Positions 7,566 to 17,247 are shown, counted from the first letter of the stretch. The stretch is 64,000 bases of DNA from an uncultured Collinsella sp. (GCA_902496945.1 CABVDE010000001.1:62001-126000); one strand, 5' to 3'. Notes: generated by a model not told the origin, from the sequence alone. Numbers and translations: made by a program.

Positions 7566-10193
7566 ATGAGAATCGATAAGCTAGCAATGACGTCGCGCGA
7601 GGCGTTGCAGACCGCCATGAGCACGGCTGCCGACGCGCAGGCCGGCGCGGTGGAGCCGATTCACCTGCTGTCTGCCCTGCTCGGTGCCGGCGAGCGCAAC
7701 ATCTCCGTGATTATCGAGCGCATCGGTGCCGACCCGGCCCAGCTCGCGCGTTCCACACAGGATGCCATCGACCACGCGCCCAAGGTTTCGGGTGAGGGCC
7801 AGCAGATGGGCCTGTCAAACGAGCTCGTCCGCGTCATCGAGAAGGCCGAGAAGAAGGCCACCAAGATGGGCGACAGCTTTGTGGTGACCGAGCATCTGCT
7901 GATGGCACTTGCCGAGGACAAGGGCGAGGCCGGCCGCGTTCTGCGCGACGCCGGCGTGACCAAGGAGCGTATCGAGCAGGTCTACGAGGAGCTGCGCGGC
8001 GATGACCGAGTGACGTCTGCCGAGGACAAGACCCAGTTTGAGGCGCTGGAGCAGTACGGACGCAACATCTGCGACCTTGCCCGCGCCGGCAAGCTCGACC
8101 CGGTCATCGGCCGTACCGACGAGATCCGTCGTACCATCCAGGTCCTGTCCCGTCGCACCAAGAACAACCCCGTGCTCATCGGCGAGCCGGGCGTCGGTAA
8201 AACCGCCATCGTCGAGGGCATCGCCCAGCGTATCGTGGCCGGTGACGTGCCGAGTACCCTGCGCGACCGCGACCTCATCGAGCTCGACATGAGCGCTCTG
8301 GTCGCCGGCGCCAAGTACCGCGGCGAGTTCGAGGACCGCTTAAAGGCCGTGCTCAAGGAAGTCCAAAAGTCCGAAGGCAAGGTCATCCTGTTCATCGATG
8401 AGCTCCACACCATCGTGGGAGCGGGTGCCACCGAGGGCTCCATGGACGCCGGCAACATCCTCAAGCCGGCGCTCGCCCGTGGCGACCTGCACGCGATCGG
8501 CGCGACCACGCTCGACGAATACCGCAAGTACATCGAGAAGGACGCGGCGCTCGCGCGTCGTTTCCAGACTGTGATGGTCTCCGAGCCTACCGTCGAGGAC
8601 ACCATCTCGATCCTGCGTGGCCTTAAGGAGAAGTACGAGATCTTCCACGGCGTGCACATCACCGATGGCGCGCTCGTGGCTGCCGCCGACCTCTCCGATC
8701 GCTACATCGCCGACCGTTTCCTGCCCGATAAGGCCATCGACCTGGTCGATGAGGCCGCGAGTCGTTTGCGCATGGAGCTCGACAGCATGCCGGTCGAGAT
8801 CGACGCAACCACGCGCCAGCTCACCCAGTTGCAGATCGAGGAGCAGGCGCTCATGAAGGAGACCGACGACGCCTCCAAGGAGCGTCTGGAGGCTCTGCGC
8901 CAGGAGATTGCCGAGGTCCAGGAAAAGCTCAACGTGCAAAAGGCCGGCTGGCTCAACCAGAAGAATGCCATCGACCATGTGCAGGAGCTTAAGGGCCAGC
9001 TCGACGAGGCTAAGAGCGAAGAGGAGCGCGCGACGCGCAACGGCGACCTGGGCCGTGCGTCCGAGCTGCGCTACTCCGTGATTCCGGGTCTGCAGCAGCA
9101 GATTCAGGATTCCGAGGCCGCGCTCGAGGCGCAAAAGCAGCAGGACGGCGAGGGCCTCAACGAACAGGTGACCTCCGATGAGATCGCCGAGGTCGTGAGC
9201 GCCTGGACCGGCGTGCCCGTGTCCAAGATGATGCAGGGCGAGCTCGACAAGCTGAAGGGCCTGGAGGGCGAGCTGCATAAGCGCGTCATCGGCCAGGACG
9301 AGGCCGTGTCTGCTGTTGCCGCGGCCGTGCGCCGCAGCCGTGCGGGCCTCTCCGATCCAGACAAGCCTATTGGCAGCTTCTTCTTCCTGGGCCCCACCGG
9401 CGTAGGCAAGACCGAGCTCGCCAAGGCGCTGGCCGAGTGCCTGTTCGATGACGAGCGCGCGCTCGTGCGTATCGACATGTCCGAGTACATGGAGAAGTTC
9501 AGCGTCCAGCGTCTGATCGGTGCGCCCCCGGGATACGTGGGCTACGACGAGGGTGGCCAGCTCACCGAGGCCGTGCGCCGTCGTCCGTACTCCGTGATCT
9601 TGCTCGACGAGATGGAGAAGGCTCACCCGGATGTCTTTAACGTGCTGCTGCAGGTGCTTGACGATGGCCGTCTGACCGATGGCCAGGGTCGCCAGGTGTC
9701 CTTCAAGAACACGATTATCATCATGACGTCCAACGTGGGCTCCAAGGCCATTGCCGATCTTTCGGGCAAGGACGAGGAAGAGATGCGCCATCAGGTCGAC
9801 GCGGCCATGGCTCAGACCTTCCGCCCCGAGTTCCTCAATCGTATCGACGACATCGTGGTGTTCCATCCGCTCGGCTTGGCGCAGATCGAGAAAATCGTCG
9901 ACATCCAGCTCGCCGACGTTCGCGCGCGTCTGGCCAAGGAGCGCATGACGCTTGCCATCACCCCAGCGGCCAAGCAGATGCTCGCCGTGGGTGGCCTGGA
10001 CCCTGTCTTTGGTGCACGTCCGCTCAAGCGTCTGGTGCAGCGCGAGGTCGTGGATGCCATCGCGGCGGCCATTATCGACGGCACGGTGCGCGAGGGCGAT
10101 CAGGTGACGGTCGACGTCGACAAGGACGGCGGCTTTACCGTCGTGTGCGACAGCACGCCGGCGGCCACCTACGAGGTCCCCGACGCCGAGTAG
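7566..10193 (+). CDS. clpB: ATP-dependent disaggregase ClpB (Hsp100)
   Basis: An 875-residue cytoplasmic hexameric AAA+ machine that extracts polypeptides from aggregates together with the DnaK system. Order: N-terminal Clp repeat domain (1-145), NBD1 with Walker A GEPGVGKTA near 206 and Walker B VILFIDE near 276, a coiled-coil middle domain (about 400-530) that separates ClpB from ClpA/ClpC, NBD2 with GPTGVGKTE near 609 and VILLDEME near 678, and the C-terminal D2-small domain. Length is standard. RBS AAGAGAGGTG precedes the ATG. Proximity to dnaK/hspR fits joint stress control, although no HspR site is visible upstream. Confidence 0.97.
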   Translation: MRIDKLAMTSREALQTAMSTAADAQAGAVEPIHLLSALLGAGERNISVIIERIGADPAQLARSTQDAIDHAPKVSGEGQQMGLSNELVRVIEKAEKKATKMGDSFVVTEHLLMALAEDKGEAGRVLRDAGVTKERIEQVYEELRGDDRVTSAEDKTQFEALEQYGRNICDLARAGKLDPVIGRTDEIRRTIQVLSRRTKNNPVLIGEPGVGKTAIVEGIAQRIVAGDVPSTLRDRDLIELDMSALVAGAKYRGEFEDRLKAVLKEVQKSEGKVILFIDELHTIVGAGATEGSMDAGNILKPALARGDLHAIGATTLDEYRKYIEKDAALARRFQTVMVSEPTVEDTISILRGLKEKYEIFHGVHITDGALVAAADLSDRYIADRFLPDKAIDLVDEAASRLRMELDSMPVEIDATTRQLTQLQIEEQALMKETDDASKERLEALRQEIAEVQEKLNVQKAGWLNQKNAIDHVQELKGQLDEAKSEEERATRNGDLGRASELRYSVIPGLQQQIQDSEAALEAQKQQDGEGLNEQVTSDEIAEVVSAWTGVPVSKMMQGELDKLKGLEGELHKRVIGQDEAVSAVAAAVRRSRAGLSDPDKPIGSFFFLGPTGVGKTELAKALAECLFDDERALVRIDMSEYMEKFSVQRLIGAPPGYVGYDEGGQLTEAVRRRPYSVILLDEMEKAHPDVFNVLLQVLDDGRLTDGQGRQVSFKNTIIIMTSNVGSKAIADLSGKDEEEMRHQVDAAMAQTFRPEFLNRIDDIVVFHPLGLAQIEKIVDIQLADVRARLAKERMTLAITPAAKQMLAVGGLDPVFGARPLKRLVQREVVDAIAAAIIDGTVREGDQVTVDVDKDGGFTVVCDSTPAATYEVPDAE

Positions 10194-10239
10194 ATTTTGG
10201 GGCTGGCTTTAAACTGCCCTTCATCGCAAAACGCCAAGG

Positions 10240-10271
10240 GTGGCGGATCAAAACGGGTCCGCCACTCTTTT
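10240..10271 (+). terminator. Terminator after clpB
   Basis: GTGGCGGA (10240-10247) and TCCGCCAC (10258-10265) form a stem followed directly by TCTTTTTC. Confidence 0.8.
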
Positions 10272-10324
10272 TCGTGCGACAATCGATGATATTGAACGTG
10301 AGTACATGGCAAGGAGATATGCAG

Positions 10325-10519
10325 ATGAACGACGAGATCAAGACGAACGCGCCGGCGACTAACGCCATGTCCGCCGCACCTAAGCCCGCGCCGAAACCGG
10401 CGCCCAAGCCGCGCGACCCCTACATCCGTGCCGAGAACGAGGACGACGACGGCTACGACCCCTACAGCGATCGCCGCCCCGAGCGCGAGCCCATGTTCGA
10501 AGCCGACCCCTGGCGCTGA
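10325..10519 (+). CDS. Small acidic, proline-rich hypothetical protein
   Basis: A 64-residue protein with no recognised family. It has a KPAPKPAPKPR proline/lysine repeat near residues 20-30, then a strongly acidic, Arg-rich C-terminus (ENEDDDGYDPY, then MFEADPWR at the end). It has no signal peptide or membrane segment and is probably disordered. ATG 10325 has AAGGAG 8 nt upstream; ATG 10319 would place the same site only 2 nt away. It lies between the clpB terminator and a perfect 25-bp inverted repeat, so it is probably its own transcription unit. Confidence 0.7.
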   Translation: MNDEIKTNAPATNAMSAAPKPAPKPAPKPRDPYIRAENEDDDGYDPYSDRRPEREPMFEADPWR

Positions 10520-10543
10520 GTACCATCCTAAAAGTCACCAATA

Positions 10544-10608
10544 AGTTGCGGTGAAATAGGGACTGTTTTGCGGTTTGCCCAGCAAACAGTCCCTATTTCA
10601 CCGCAACT
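10544..10608. repeat. Perfect 25-bp-arm inverted repeat
   Basis: The arms at 10544-10568 and 10584-10608 are exact reverse complements with a 15-nt loop; the arm contains TGAAATAGGGACTGTTT. The hairpin sits between two convergent genes. It has no T-run outside the stem, although the paired arms contain short T/A runs. Confidence 0.75.
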
Positions 10609-10649
10609 GCGTTAGGGATGTGGGTGCGGGGCGGCCGTCTTGGGGCCGG

Positions 10650-12146
10650 CTAGTCCTGGGCTTTGATGCTCGGCAGCAGGATCTGGGCGAGGTAGTCGGT
10701 TTCGAGTTTGGTCGCGGCATCTGCCTTGCCGTCTTTACCGACCAGGTCGTTTTTGATCTGGCTGTACGTGTAGCGGTTGCCGGTCGTGAGCTCGACAAGC
10801 TCAATCGCCGTGTCCATGGGGTAGGTCGACACGGGGTTCCGAGTGCGCCCGTTGATGGTCTGCGGAATCACATACGGATAGACGGGACCGCTAGCATAGA
10901 CGGTGTAGCCGTTGCCCAGCCTGACCGTGCCCAAAACCGTATCGCCGTCGTCGGGCGTAAAGGTCTCGCCATCGCGCACGGCGACAAGGGTCACGAGCGG
11001 TGTGTTGGTGTCACCGTCCAGATAAATGCACAGCGTGCTGCCGTTTTGCCAGGTTGCGACCTTGCCATACCACTCAACCGGAATATCGAGCTGATACAGG
11101 TTCGTCGCCTTATGCCGAGCGTCGGCATCGCGGGCGGACTGAGCCTCGCTTGCGCTTACGGCGTTGGCGGCGGCATCGCGGCGCGTAATTGCCGCCTGCT
11201 GGAGTATCTTTGCCGCGGCGGCAGAGCTCGCGCCGCCTTCCTCGGCAAACTTGGCGGCGGCATCGATCTGGTCGTCAGTCACCGTGTCGGCCGAAGGCAC
11301 CTTGAGCTTAAAGGTGGCCTGGGCACTTAAATCCTGTCCATCGCTCTTAACGGTGACCTGCGTCTTGGTGGTCGGGATGGTGTAGATGGTGCCGTCGGCC
11401 GCGATGGGGGAGGCGGCGATGGAGAGCGTGTAATCCCCGGGCAGCAGTTTGATGCCGCGACCGTGCTCGTCAACATAGAGCGTTTCGCTCACGGAGGAGC
11501 CATCGGAGTCCTGCCCGCTTACCTGCACGGGAATCTTGGAGCCGGTCGAGCAATCGAGGCCCGCGGCATGCACGCCAATCTGCACCGACATCATCGTGTG
11601 GGCATTGGCGGCGACAACGGCGGCCTGCTCTTGCCGGTATTCATTCCAAGCCGCGTAGCCTACTCCACCGGCGACAAGCACGACGGCCATGGCGCCGGCG
11701 ACCATCAGGTTGCGGCGTTTGGGCGACATCTTGCGATGACGGATCTCGGCTTCGTGTGCCGAGGGAACGGACGGTAGGGGAATATCGCCCATGGCGATGG
11801 TCTCGTCGACGACAGGAGCAGAACCTAGGCCGGGGAGCTCGCGGGTCAGCGAATCCTCGGCCGGCAAGCTGCCGAGCAAGACGGTTTCCTCGCCCGTGTC
11901 GGATTCGGGCTGGTTGCCGGCCTCGTTTTCGGAGTCTTCGTGATCCGCCTCATCTTCGGCAGGCTCAACGCCGTCCGCATCCTGATTATCGGACTGCGCC
12001 TCGGCTTCCGGCTCATCCTGCATATCGACGACCGTATCATCAAACGAAATCTCATCGAGTGAAATCCGGTCTAAGCTCTCCAAAGCCTCAGCGCAAGCTT
12101 CTGCATCTTGGGCCGCATCCTCTTGGCCCATCGTCTCATCTTTCAT
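10650..12146 (-). CDS. Membrane-anchored protein with acidic cytoplasmic tail, function unknown
   Basis: A 498-residue protein with one membrane segment near residues 150-170 (VAGAMAVVLVAGGVGYAAW) following a basic stop (SPKRRN). Residues 1-145 are highly acidic and should be cytoplasmic and disordered; the C-terminal ~325 residues should lie outside the membrane and begin with a beta-rich stretch, followed by an Ala-rich helical stretch and a final domain. I do not recognise a family. ATG at 12146 has GGGGG 5 nt upstream; upstream in-frame starts lack an RBS. The overall plan (acidic inside, one TM, folded outside) resembles other envelope proteins of Coriobacteriia. Confidence 0.8.
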   Translation of the reverse strand: MKDETMGQEDAAQDAEACAEALESLDRISLDEISFDDTVVDMQDEPEAEAQSDNQDADGVEPAEDEADHEDSENEAGNQPESDTGEETVLLGSLPAEDSLTRELPGLGSAPVVDETIAMGDIPLPSVPSAHEAEIRHRKMSPKRRNLMVAGAMAVVLVAGGVGYAAWNEYRQEQAAVVAANAHTMMSVQIGVHAAGLDCSTGSKIPVQVSGQDSDGSSVSETLYVDEHGRGIKLLPGDYTLSIAASPIAADGTIYTIPTTKTQVTVKSDGQDLSAQATFKLKVPSADTVTDDQIDAAAKFAEEGGASSAAAAKILQQAAITRRDAAANAVSASEAQSARDADARHKATNLYQLDIPVEWYGKVATWQNGSTLCIYLDGDTNTPLVTLVAVRDGETFTPDDGDTVLGTVRLGNGYTVYASGPVYPYVIPQTINGRTRNPVSTYPMDTAIELVELTTGNRYTYSQIKNDLVGKDGKADAATKLETDYLAQILLPSIKAQD

Positions 12147-12275
12147 ACATCCCCCAAGCTCAATATCGGGACAACAATGTACCCAAAAACAGGGCCATAT
12201 AGAGCTGTCAGACGATCGGAAATCTGATTTTATCTGTGCGAGAAGTTTTGAATATGTGCGGGGATGCGCGCAACA

Positions 12276-12317
12276 ACAAAAAGCCCCCGGAAAGCGGATG
12301 AATCGCTTTCCGGGGGC
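12276..12317 (-). terminator. Terminator of the reverse-strand membrane-protein gene
   Basis: A perfect 14-bp stem, GCCCCCGGAAAGCG (12283-12296) with CGCTTTCCGGGGGC (12304-12317). Read on the reverse strand the stem is followed by TTTTTGTTG (12282 downward). It terminates the gene starting at 13395. Confidence 0.8.
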
Positions 12318-12387
12318 ATACAATACGTTGCGTTGCGTGGAGCCGGCCAGGCGGCTTCACGTTTAGGCGGCGTTTGCGTCGACCACG

Positions 12388-13395
12388 TTACTCGGCGTGC
12401 GCGTAATCCACCTTGGCGCGGCGGGCGGTAGCCTTCTCCCAATCGCTGGTGCCCTCAAAGACATCCTGCTTGTAGGGATTGCGGCCGAGCTTCTTGGCGC
12501 GGTAGGCGATGTAGATGATCGCGGCGATGTTGGCGACCAGCGCGGCGATGGAGACCGCGGTGGCAGCGGCGGGGTCGAGCGTGGAGTGGGTCACAAAGAT
12601 GGACTCCTCCTGGAAGTAGGGGAACACCTGGGCAAACATGCACCAAATGGCCAGGGTAAAGGCGCGGTTCTGGATCCAACCGCCCTTGTTCCAGATAAAG
12701 GCGGCCACGGTGGGCGCCAGCAGCAGCGCAAAGCCGCAGAACCAGGAGTGGGTGGGTAGGCAGTTGTAGGTGTAGCAGAAGTTCCAGATATCGTAGGCGA
12801 TGATGTAGACCCAGGTCATGTCGGGCCACAGCATATCGGTCTTGTCCTCGGAGGCGTAGACGCTCCACCAGCCGGTCATGCAGAAGATGTTGATGATCCC
12901 GGCGATGCCGTTGAACACGTTGTTCCAGCCGGCCAGCTGCGTGGCGCCCTCGGAGGTGACCCAAGTGGGCTCGCCCAGGACAAAGAAGTGATAGGCGCTC
13001 TCGAAGTCGGACACGACGGCGATCATGATGTTGATGGCGACGATCACAAACGGCCATGCGCGGAACCAGTGCGCCTTGCCGATCTTTCCCCACTGGTACT
13101 TAATGGCAATGAAGCCCCAACAGCCGGCCAGCGCCGCGTACACCTTGGCGTAATGGAACCAGCTGTTCTGGTACACATGGGTGGGGTTGGTGAGCGCCCA
13201 CTCGGCACCCTGCGAAACGCCCACGGCGATAGCGACGCAGTAGATGGTCATGGCCAGCGGAGCCACGCCAAAGATGATTGCCGCGCCCAGCTTGGTGCGG
13301 CGGCCGACCTCGTTGAGTACGATCAGGCCGATAAAGACCATCGCCCAGCCGACCCAGTGGATAAGGGTATTGTTACCCCAAACATCGAACAGCAT
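12388..13395 (-). CDS. Polytopic membrane protein, uncharacterised family (DUF5692-like)
   Basis: A 335-residue integral membrane protein with about nine hydrophobic spans and many Trp/Tyr residues at the interfaces (WGNNTLIHWVGWAMVFIG at the start). It resembles the family I know as DUF5692, found in anaerobic gut bacteria; the function is unknown and I give that name from memory of the pattern. The C-terminus is charged and cytoplasmic. It sits 63 nt downstream of the tetR gene on the same strand, so TetR may control it too. It ends in a strong terminator. Confidence 0.75.
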   Translation of the reverse strand: MLFDVWGNNTLIHWVGWAMVFIGLIVLNEVGRRTKLGAAIIFGVAPLAMTIYCVAIAVGVSQGAEWALTNPTHVYQNSWFHYAKVYAALAGCWGFIAIKYQWGKIGKAHWFRAWPFVIVAINIMIAVVSDFESAYHFFVLGEPTWVTSEGATQLAGWNNVFNGIAGIINIFCMTGWWSVYASEDKTDMLWPDMTWVYIIAYDIWNFCYTYNCLPTHSWFCGFALLLAPTVAAFIWNKGGWIQNRAFTLAIWCMFAQVFPYFQEESIFVTHSTLDPAAATAVSIAALVANIAAIIYIAYRAKKLGRNPYKQDVFEGTSDWEKATARRAKVDYAHAE

Positions 13396-13458
13396 GCTGC
13401 TCTCCTTTCACACGCCCGCGGCCCCTCTTCCGATCGCGGGCAGTTTGGCCTGGTAGCG

Positions 13459-14121
13459 CTAGTTTCGCGGCTTGCGCTCGGGATACTTAGCGGTATAGCC
13501 CTCGATGTGGAGTGTCGATGCGATGATCTCCTTGACCGTCTCGTCGGGCACATCGGGGTGCGTGCGGATATACATCAACAGTCCCATGATGAGGGTGTAG
13601 AACGTCTCGTAGACATGGTCGATGCGTAGCTCATGATGGGCGACAAAGTCCACCACGGTGGTGTCGCAGATGTACTGAGCCACGCGCTGAACCACGTTGT
13701 GCAGAAAGCCGCCGTAGAGTGCGCCGCTGCTTGAGGTGAGCGTACTCGGCAGCTCGTGGCCGCTGGCGACCAGGCGCTTAAAGAGCGGGGCGACGGTGTC
13801 GAGTGCGCCCTCGATGTCGCCAATCGTGCGGCTGGCATTCCACTGCTCGAGTTCGGCGATAAAACCGTCGATTGCCTCGTCCATAACGGCGGTGACGGCG
13901 GCGTCCATGTCGGCAAAGTAGTGGTAGAACAGCGAGCGTGTGCAGCCGGCCCGTTTGGTCACGGCGGAGACCGAAAGATGGGATACACCAAGCTCGGAGC
14001 TTACGGTGCGCACGGCATCGAGGATCTCGCGACGGCGCTCATCGCCTGACAGGCGCTTTGCCGCGCTATCGGATGCGGGGACGGCATCGATCACAGAGAT
14101 ATTCGCTGCGCAATCGTCCAT
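13459..14121 (-). CDS. TetR/AcrR-family transcriptional regulator
   Basis: A 220-residue cytoplasmic regulator. The N-terminal helix-turn-helix (about 25-70) includes VSAVTKRAGCTRSLFYHYF, the usual TetR recognition signature; the rest is a helical ligand and dimer domain. ATG 14121 has AGGCGG 4 nt upstream; the ATG at 14136 lacks a site. It is transcribed away from the Fe-S flavoenzyme gene at 14309, and two palindromes in between (14178-14215) are the likely operators, suggesting autorepression and control of the divergent gene. The ligand is unknown. Confidence 0.88.
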   Translation of the reverse strand: MDDCAANISVIDAVPASDSAAKRLSGDERRREILDAVRTVSSELGVSHLSVSAVTKRAGCTRSLFYHYFADMDAAVTAVMDEAIDGFIAELEQWNASRTIGDIEGALDTVAPLFKRLVASGHELPSTLTSSSGALYGGFLHNVVQRVAQYICDTTVVDFVAHHELRIDHVYETFYTLIMGLLMYIRTHPDVPDETVKEIIASTLHIEGYTAKYPERKPRN

Positions 14122-14177
14122 TTTGCCGCCTTTCATCCGTTTGAGCCCGACCGTTCGCCTAACAGTCTTGAATATTG

Positions 14178-14215
14178 TTGACGGTTCGTCAATACTATTT
14201 TTGACACAATGTCAA
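14178..14215. promoter_or_regulatory. Two TTGAC-N5-GTCAA operators between tetR and the flavoenzyme gene
   Basis: Site 1 is TTGACGGTTCGTCAA (14178-14192); site 2 is TTGACACAATGTCAA (14201-14215). They have identical half-sites, the same 5-bp spacer and centres 23 bp apart, about two helical turns. They lie in the divergent intergenic region, where the TetR-family product would be expected to bind. A possible promoter, TTGAAT (14168) and TACTAT (14193) with a 19-bp spacer, overlaps site 1. Confidence 0.7.
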
Positions 14216-14308
14216 CAATAGTGGGTGAACGGCATGGGGGCATGCCCGACCTGTAAAAAAAGAGGGGCGCTGCGGCCTCACCGGGCTGCGGCAAGAGAAG
14301 GGACGACC

Positions 14309-17086
14309 ATGATTCTCAACGGACCGGGGATTAGCTACACCGAGCCCGATATCGGCGCGGAGTTCGTGCCGCCGATACCGGAGCATCCGCGCGAGGCCAT
14401 CGTCAAGCTGTGCGAGCACTGCACCAACCGCCTGCTGCACCGCGACGAGCTGCTGGGCTACGAGTACTGGTCGTTTGCCGAGGCCGCAACCGACGAGCAG
14501 GCCGAAGTGCTCTGCAAGATGAAGATGCGCCGTCCCTACACGTTGCCCGAGATGGTCAAGCTCACCGGCATGCCCAAGGGCGATATCGAAAAGATGCTCG
14601 ACGACATGAGCTATACGGGCCTGCTCGAGTACAACTGGGAAAACCCCGAGCGCGCCAAACAATGGGTGCTGCCCATGCTGGTGCCGGGTTCTGCCGAGTT
14701 CCTCAACATGCGCGTGGGCCAGCTCGAGGAGCATCCGGTCTATGCCAAGTTCTTTGAGCAGGCGTCCAAGGGGCCGCTGTCCAAAGCCACGCCGATGGTA
14801 CCGCCCGGTGGTGCCGGCATCGGCATGCACGTTATCCCGGTCGAGAAGGCCATCGACGCCACGAGCACCTCGGTGCCGATCGAGCATATCGAGCATTGGC
14901 TCGACAAATACGATGGCAAATATGCCGCCAGCATCTGCAGCTGCCGCGCGAGCCGTCGTGTGATGGGCGAGGGCTGCGCCGACGACCCCGCCGACTGGTG
15001 CATTGCCGTGGGCGATATGGCCGACTATGTGGTTGAGACCGACCGCGGCCATTATGTGACGCGTGAGGAGGTCTATGACATCTTGCGCCAGGCCGAGGAC
15101 AACGGCTTTGTGCACCAGATCACCAATATCGACGGCGAGAACAAGATCTTCGCCATCTGCAACTGCAACGTCAACGTGTGCTACGCCCTGCGCACCTCGC
15201 AGCTGTTCAACACGCCCAACCTGTCGCGCTCTGCCTATGTCGCCAAGGTCGAGAAGGACAAGTGCGTGGCCTGCGGTCGCTGCGTTGAGGTGTGCCCGGC
15301 CGGTGCCGCCAAGCTCGGCCAGAAGCTCTGCAGCAAAAAGGCCGGCGGACAGGTGCCCGAGTATCCGCGCCAGGAGCTGCCCGATGCCACCAAGTGGGAC
15401 CACACCAAGTGGTCACCCAACTACCGCAACGACAACCGCATCGAGACACACGATTCCGGCACCGCGCCCTGCAAGACGGCCTGCCCCGCGCACATTGCCG
15501 TTCAGGGCTATCTGAAGCTCGCGGCGCAGGGCCGCTATGACGAGGCGCTAGCGCTCATCAAGCGCGAGAACCCGCTGCCCGCTATCTGCGGCCGTGTGTG
15601 CAATCGCCGCTGCGAGGATGCCTGCACCCGCGGTCGCGTGGACGAGGCCGTGGCCATCGACGAGGTCAAGAAGTTTATCGCCCAGCGCGATCTGGATGCC
15701 GAGACCCGCTATGTCCCACCTGTGGTGACCCCTACGCGCGCCGGCGGCTTCGACCAGAAGATCGCCATCATCGGTGCCGGTCCGGCCGGCCTGTCCTGCG
15801 CTTTCTACCTGGCCGAGAAGGGCTACAAGCCCGTCGTCTTCGAGAAGAACGATCGCCCGGGTGGCATGCTCACCTATGGCATTCCCAGCTTTAAGCTGCA
15901 GAAGGACGTGATCGAGGCCGAGGTCGAAGTCATTCGCCTGATGGGTGCCGAGTTCCGCTATGGCGTGGAGGTCGGCCGCGATGTGACGCTCGACGAGCTG
16001 CGCGCACAGGGATTTAAGGCGTTCTACGTTGCTATTGGCTGTCAGGGCGGTCGCCTTGCCGGTATTCCGGGCGAGGATGCCGAGGATGTGACCGTGGCCG
16101 TCGACTTCTTGCGCGAGGTCAACAGCGGCAAGATCGACGCACTGCCCGGTCGCACCATCGTGGTGGGCGGCGGCAACGTGGCCATCGACGTGGCCCGCAA
16201 TGCCTGCCGCCTGGGCTCCGAGCACGTTGAGATGTTCTGCCTGGAGAGCGAGGCGCAGATGCCCGCCAGCGAGGAAGAGCGTCGCGAGGCCATCGAGGAC
16301 GGCGCTCACATCAGCTGCGGTTGGGGACCCAAGGAGGTCCACCTGGACGAGGCCGGCCGCGTGTGCGGCATCACCTTTAAGCGCTGCACGCGTGTCTTTG
16401 ACGACGAGGGTCGCTTTGCGCCCGAGTACGACGAGAACGACCTGCGCCGTGTCGACGCCGATCGCGTCGTCATGTCGATTGGCCAGTCCATCGTGTGGGG
16501 CAACCTGCTGGCCGGCTCCAAGGTTGAGCTCGGCCGCGGCCAGGGTGCCCTTGCCGACCCCCAGACCTATCAGACCGCCGAGCCCGACATCTTTGTGGGC
16601 GGCGACGTCTACACCGGCCCCAGCTTTGCCATCGACGCCATCGCTGCCGGTCACGAGGCCGCGGTGTCCATCCATCGCTTTGTGCAGCCGGGCTCCACGC
16701 TCACCATCGGCCGTAACCAGCGCCGCTACGCCGCGCTCGACCGCGACGATGTCGTGATCGAGAGCTATGACAACGCGAGCCGCGAGGTTGCGCATGTTGA
16801 CCGCGAGCGCGAAAAGGCCGAGCCGTTCCGTGAGTACGTCGAGACCTTCACCGAGGAACAGGTGCGTACCGAGACCGCCCGCTGCTTGGGCTGCGGCGCC
16901 TCGATCGTCGACCCCAACAAGTGCATCGGCTGCGGCCTGTGCACCACCAAGTGCGCGTTTGACGCCATCCATCTGGATCGCGACCGCCCCGAGTGCTCCA
17001 CGATGGTCAAATACGAGCAAAAGCTCCCTAGCCTGGGCAAGTACGCCTTGAAGCGCGCCATCAAAATTAAGTTCGGGAAGAAGTAA
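14309..17086 (+). CDS. Multi-cluster Fe-S, FAD/NAD(P)-dependent oxidoreductase (GltD/NfnB-like core)
   Basis: A 925-residue cytoplasmic redox enzyme. Order: an N-terminal module (1-310) with CEHC and CSCRAS Cys motifs; a ferredoxin motif CVACGRCVEVCP near 314; a GltD-type Fe-S region (CKTACPAHIAVQ, then CGRVCNRRCEDAC, about 387-445); an FAD Rossmann fold IAIIGAGPAGLSC near 487; an NAD(P) fold VVGGGNVAIDVARNA near 620; and a C-terminal ferredoxin motif CIGCGLCTTKC near 872. It probably moves electrons between NAD(P)H and ferredoxin or another partner; the physiological substrate is not evident. ATG 14309 follows AGAAGGGA. It lies opposite tetR and upstream of hypA. Confidence 0.85.
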   Translation: MILNGPGISYTEPDIGAEFVPPIPEHPREAIVKLCEHCTNRLLHRDELLGYEYWSFAEAATDEQAEVLCKMKMRRPYTLPEMVKLTGMPKGDIEKMLDDMSYTGLLEYNWENPERAKQWVLPMLVPGSAEFLNMRVGQLEEHPVYAKFFEQASKGPLSKATPMVPPGGAGIGMHVIPVEKAIDATSTSVPIEHIEHWLDKYDGKYAASICSCRASRRVMGEGCADDPADWCIAVGDMADYVVETDRGHYVTREEVYDILRQAEDNGFVHQITNIDGENKIFAICNCNVNVCYALRTSQLFNTPNLSRSAYVAKVEKDKCVACGRCVEVCPAGAAKLGQKLCSKKAGGQVPEYPRQELPDATKWDHTKWSPNYRNDNRIETHDSGTAPCKTACPAHIAVQGYLKLAAQGRYDEALALIKRENPLPAICGRVCNRRCEDACTRGRVDEAVAIDEVKKFIAQRDLDAETRYVPPVVTPTRAGGFDQKIAIIGAGPAGLSCAFYLAEKGYKPVVFEKNDRPGGMLTYGIPSFKLQKDVIEAEVEVIRLMGAEFRYGVEVGRDVTLDELRAQGFKAFYVAIGCQGGRLAGIPGEDAEDVTVAVDFLREVNSGKIDALPGRTIVVGGGNVAIDVARNACRLGSEHVEMFCLESEAQMPASEEERREAIEDGAHISCGWGPKEVHLDEAGRVCGITFKRCTRVFDDEGRFAPEYDENDLRRVDADRVVMSIGQSIVWGNLLAGSKVELGRGQGALADPQTYQTAEPDIFVGGDVYTGPSFAIDAIAAGHEAAVSIHRFVQPGSTLTIGRNQRRYAALDRDDVVIESYDNASREVAHVDREREKAEPFREYVETFTEEQVRTETARCLGCGASIVDPNKCIGCGLCTTKCAFDAIHLDRDRPECSTMVKYEQKLPSLGKYALKRAIKIKFGKK

Positions 17087-17247
17087 AAGAACGTAACGAG
17101 TAAGCGAACGGCGCAGAAGGCAGTTGGACAGCGAGTGAGTCCCGCGCGTGGCGAGGTGCCTTGAAAGAGGAGGGCATAGGGCTTTTGCCCATGCCCGACG
17201 ATTGAAAGGCAGATCGTCCGTCTGGGGCTCGCGCAGCGTCAAGCCGA

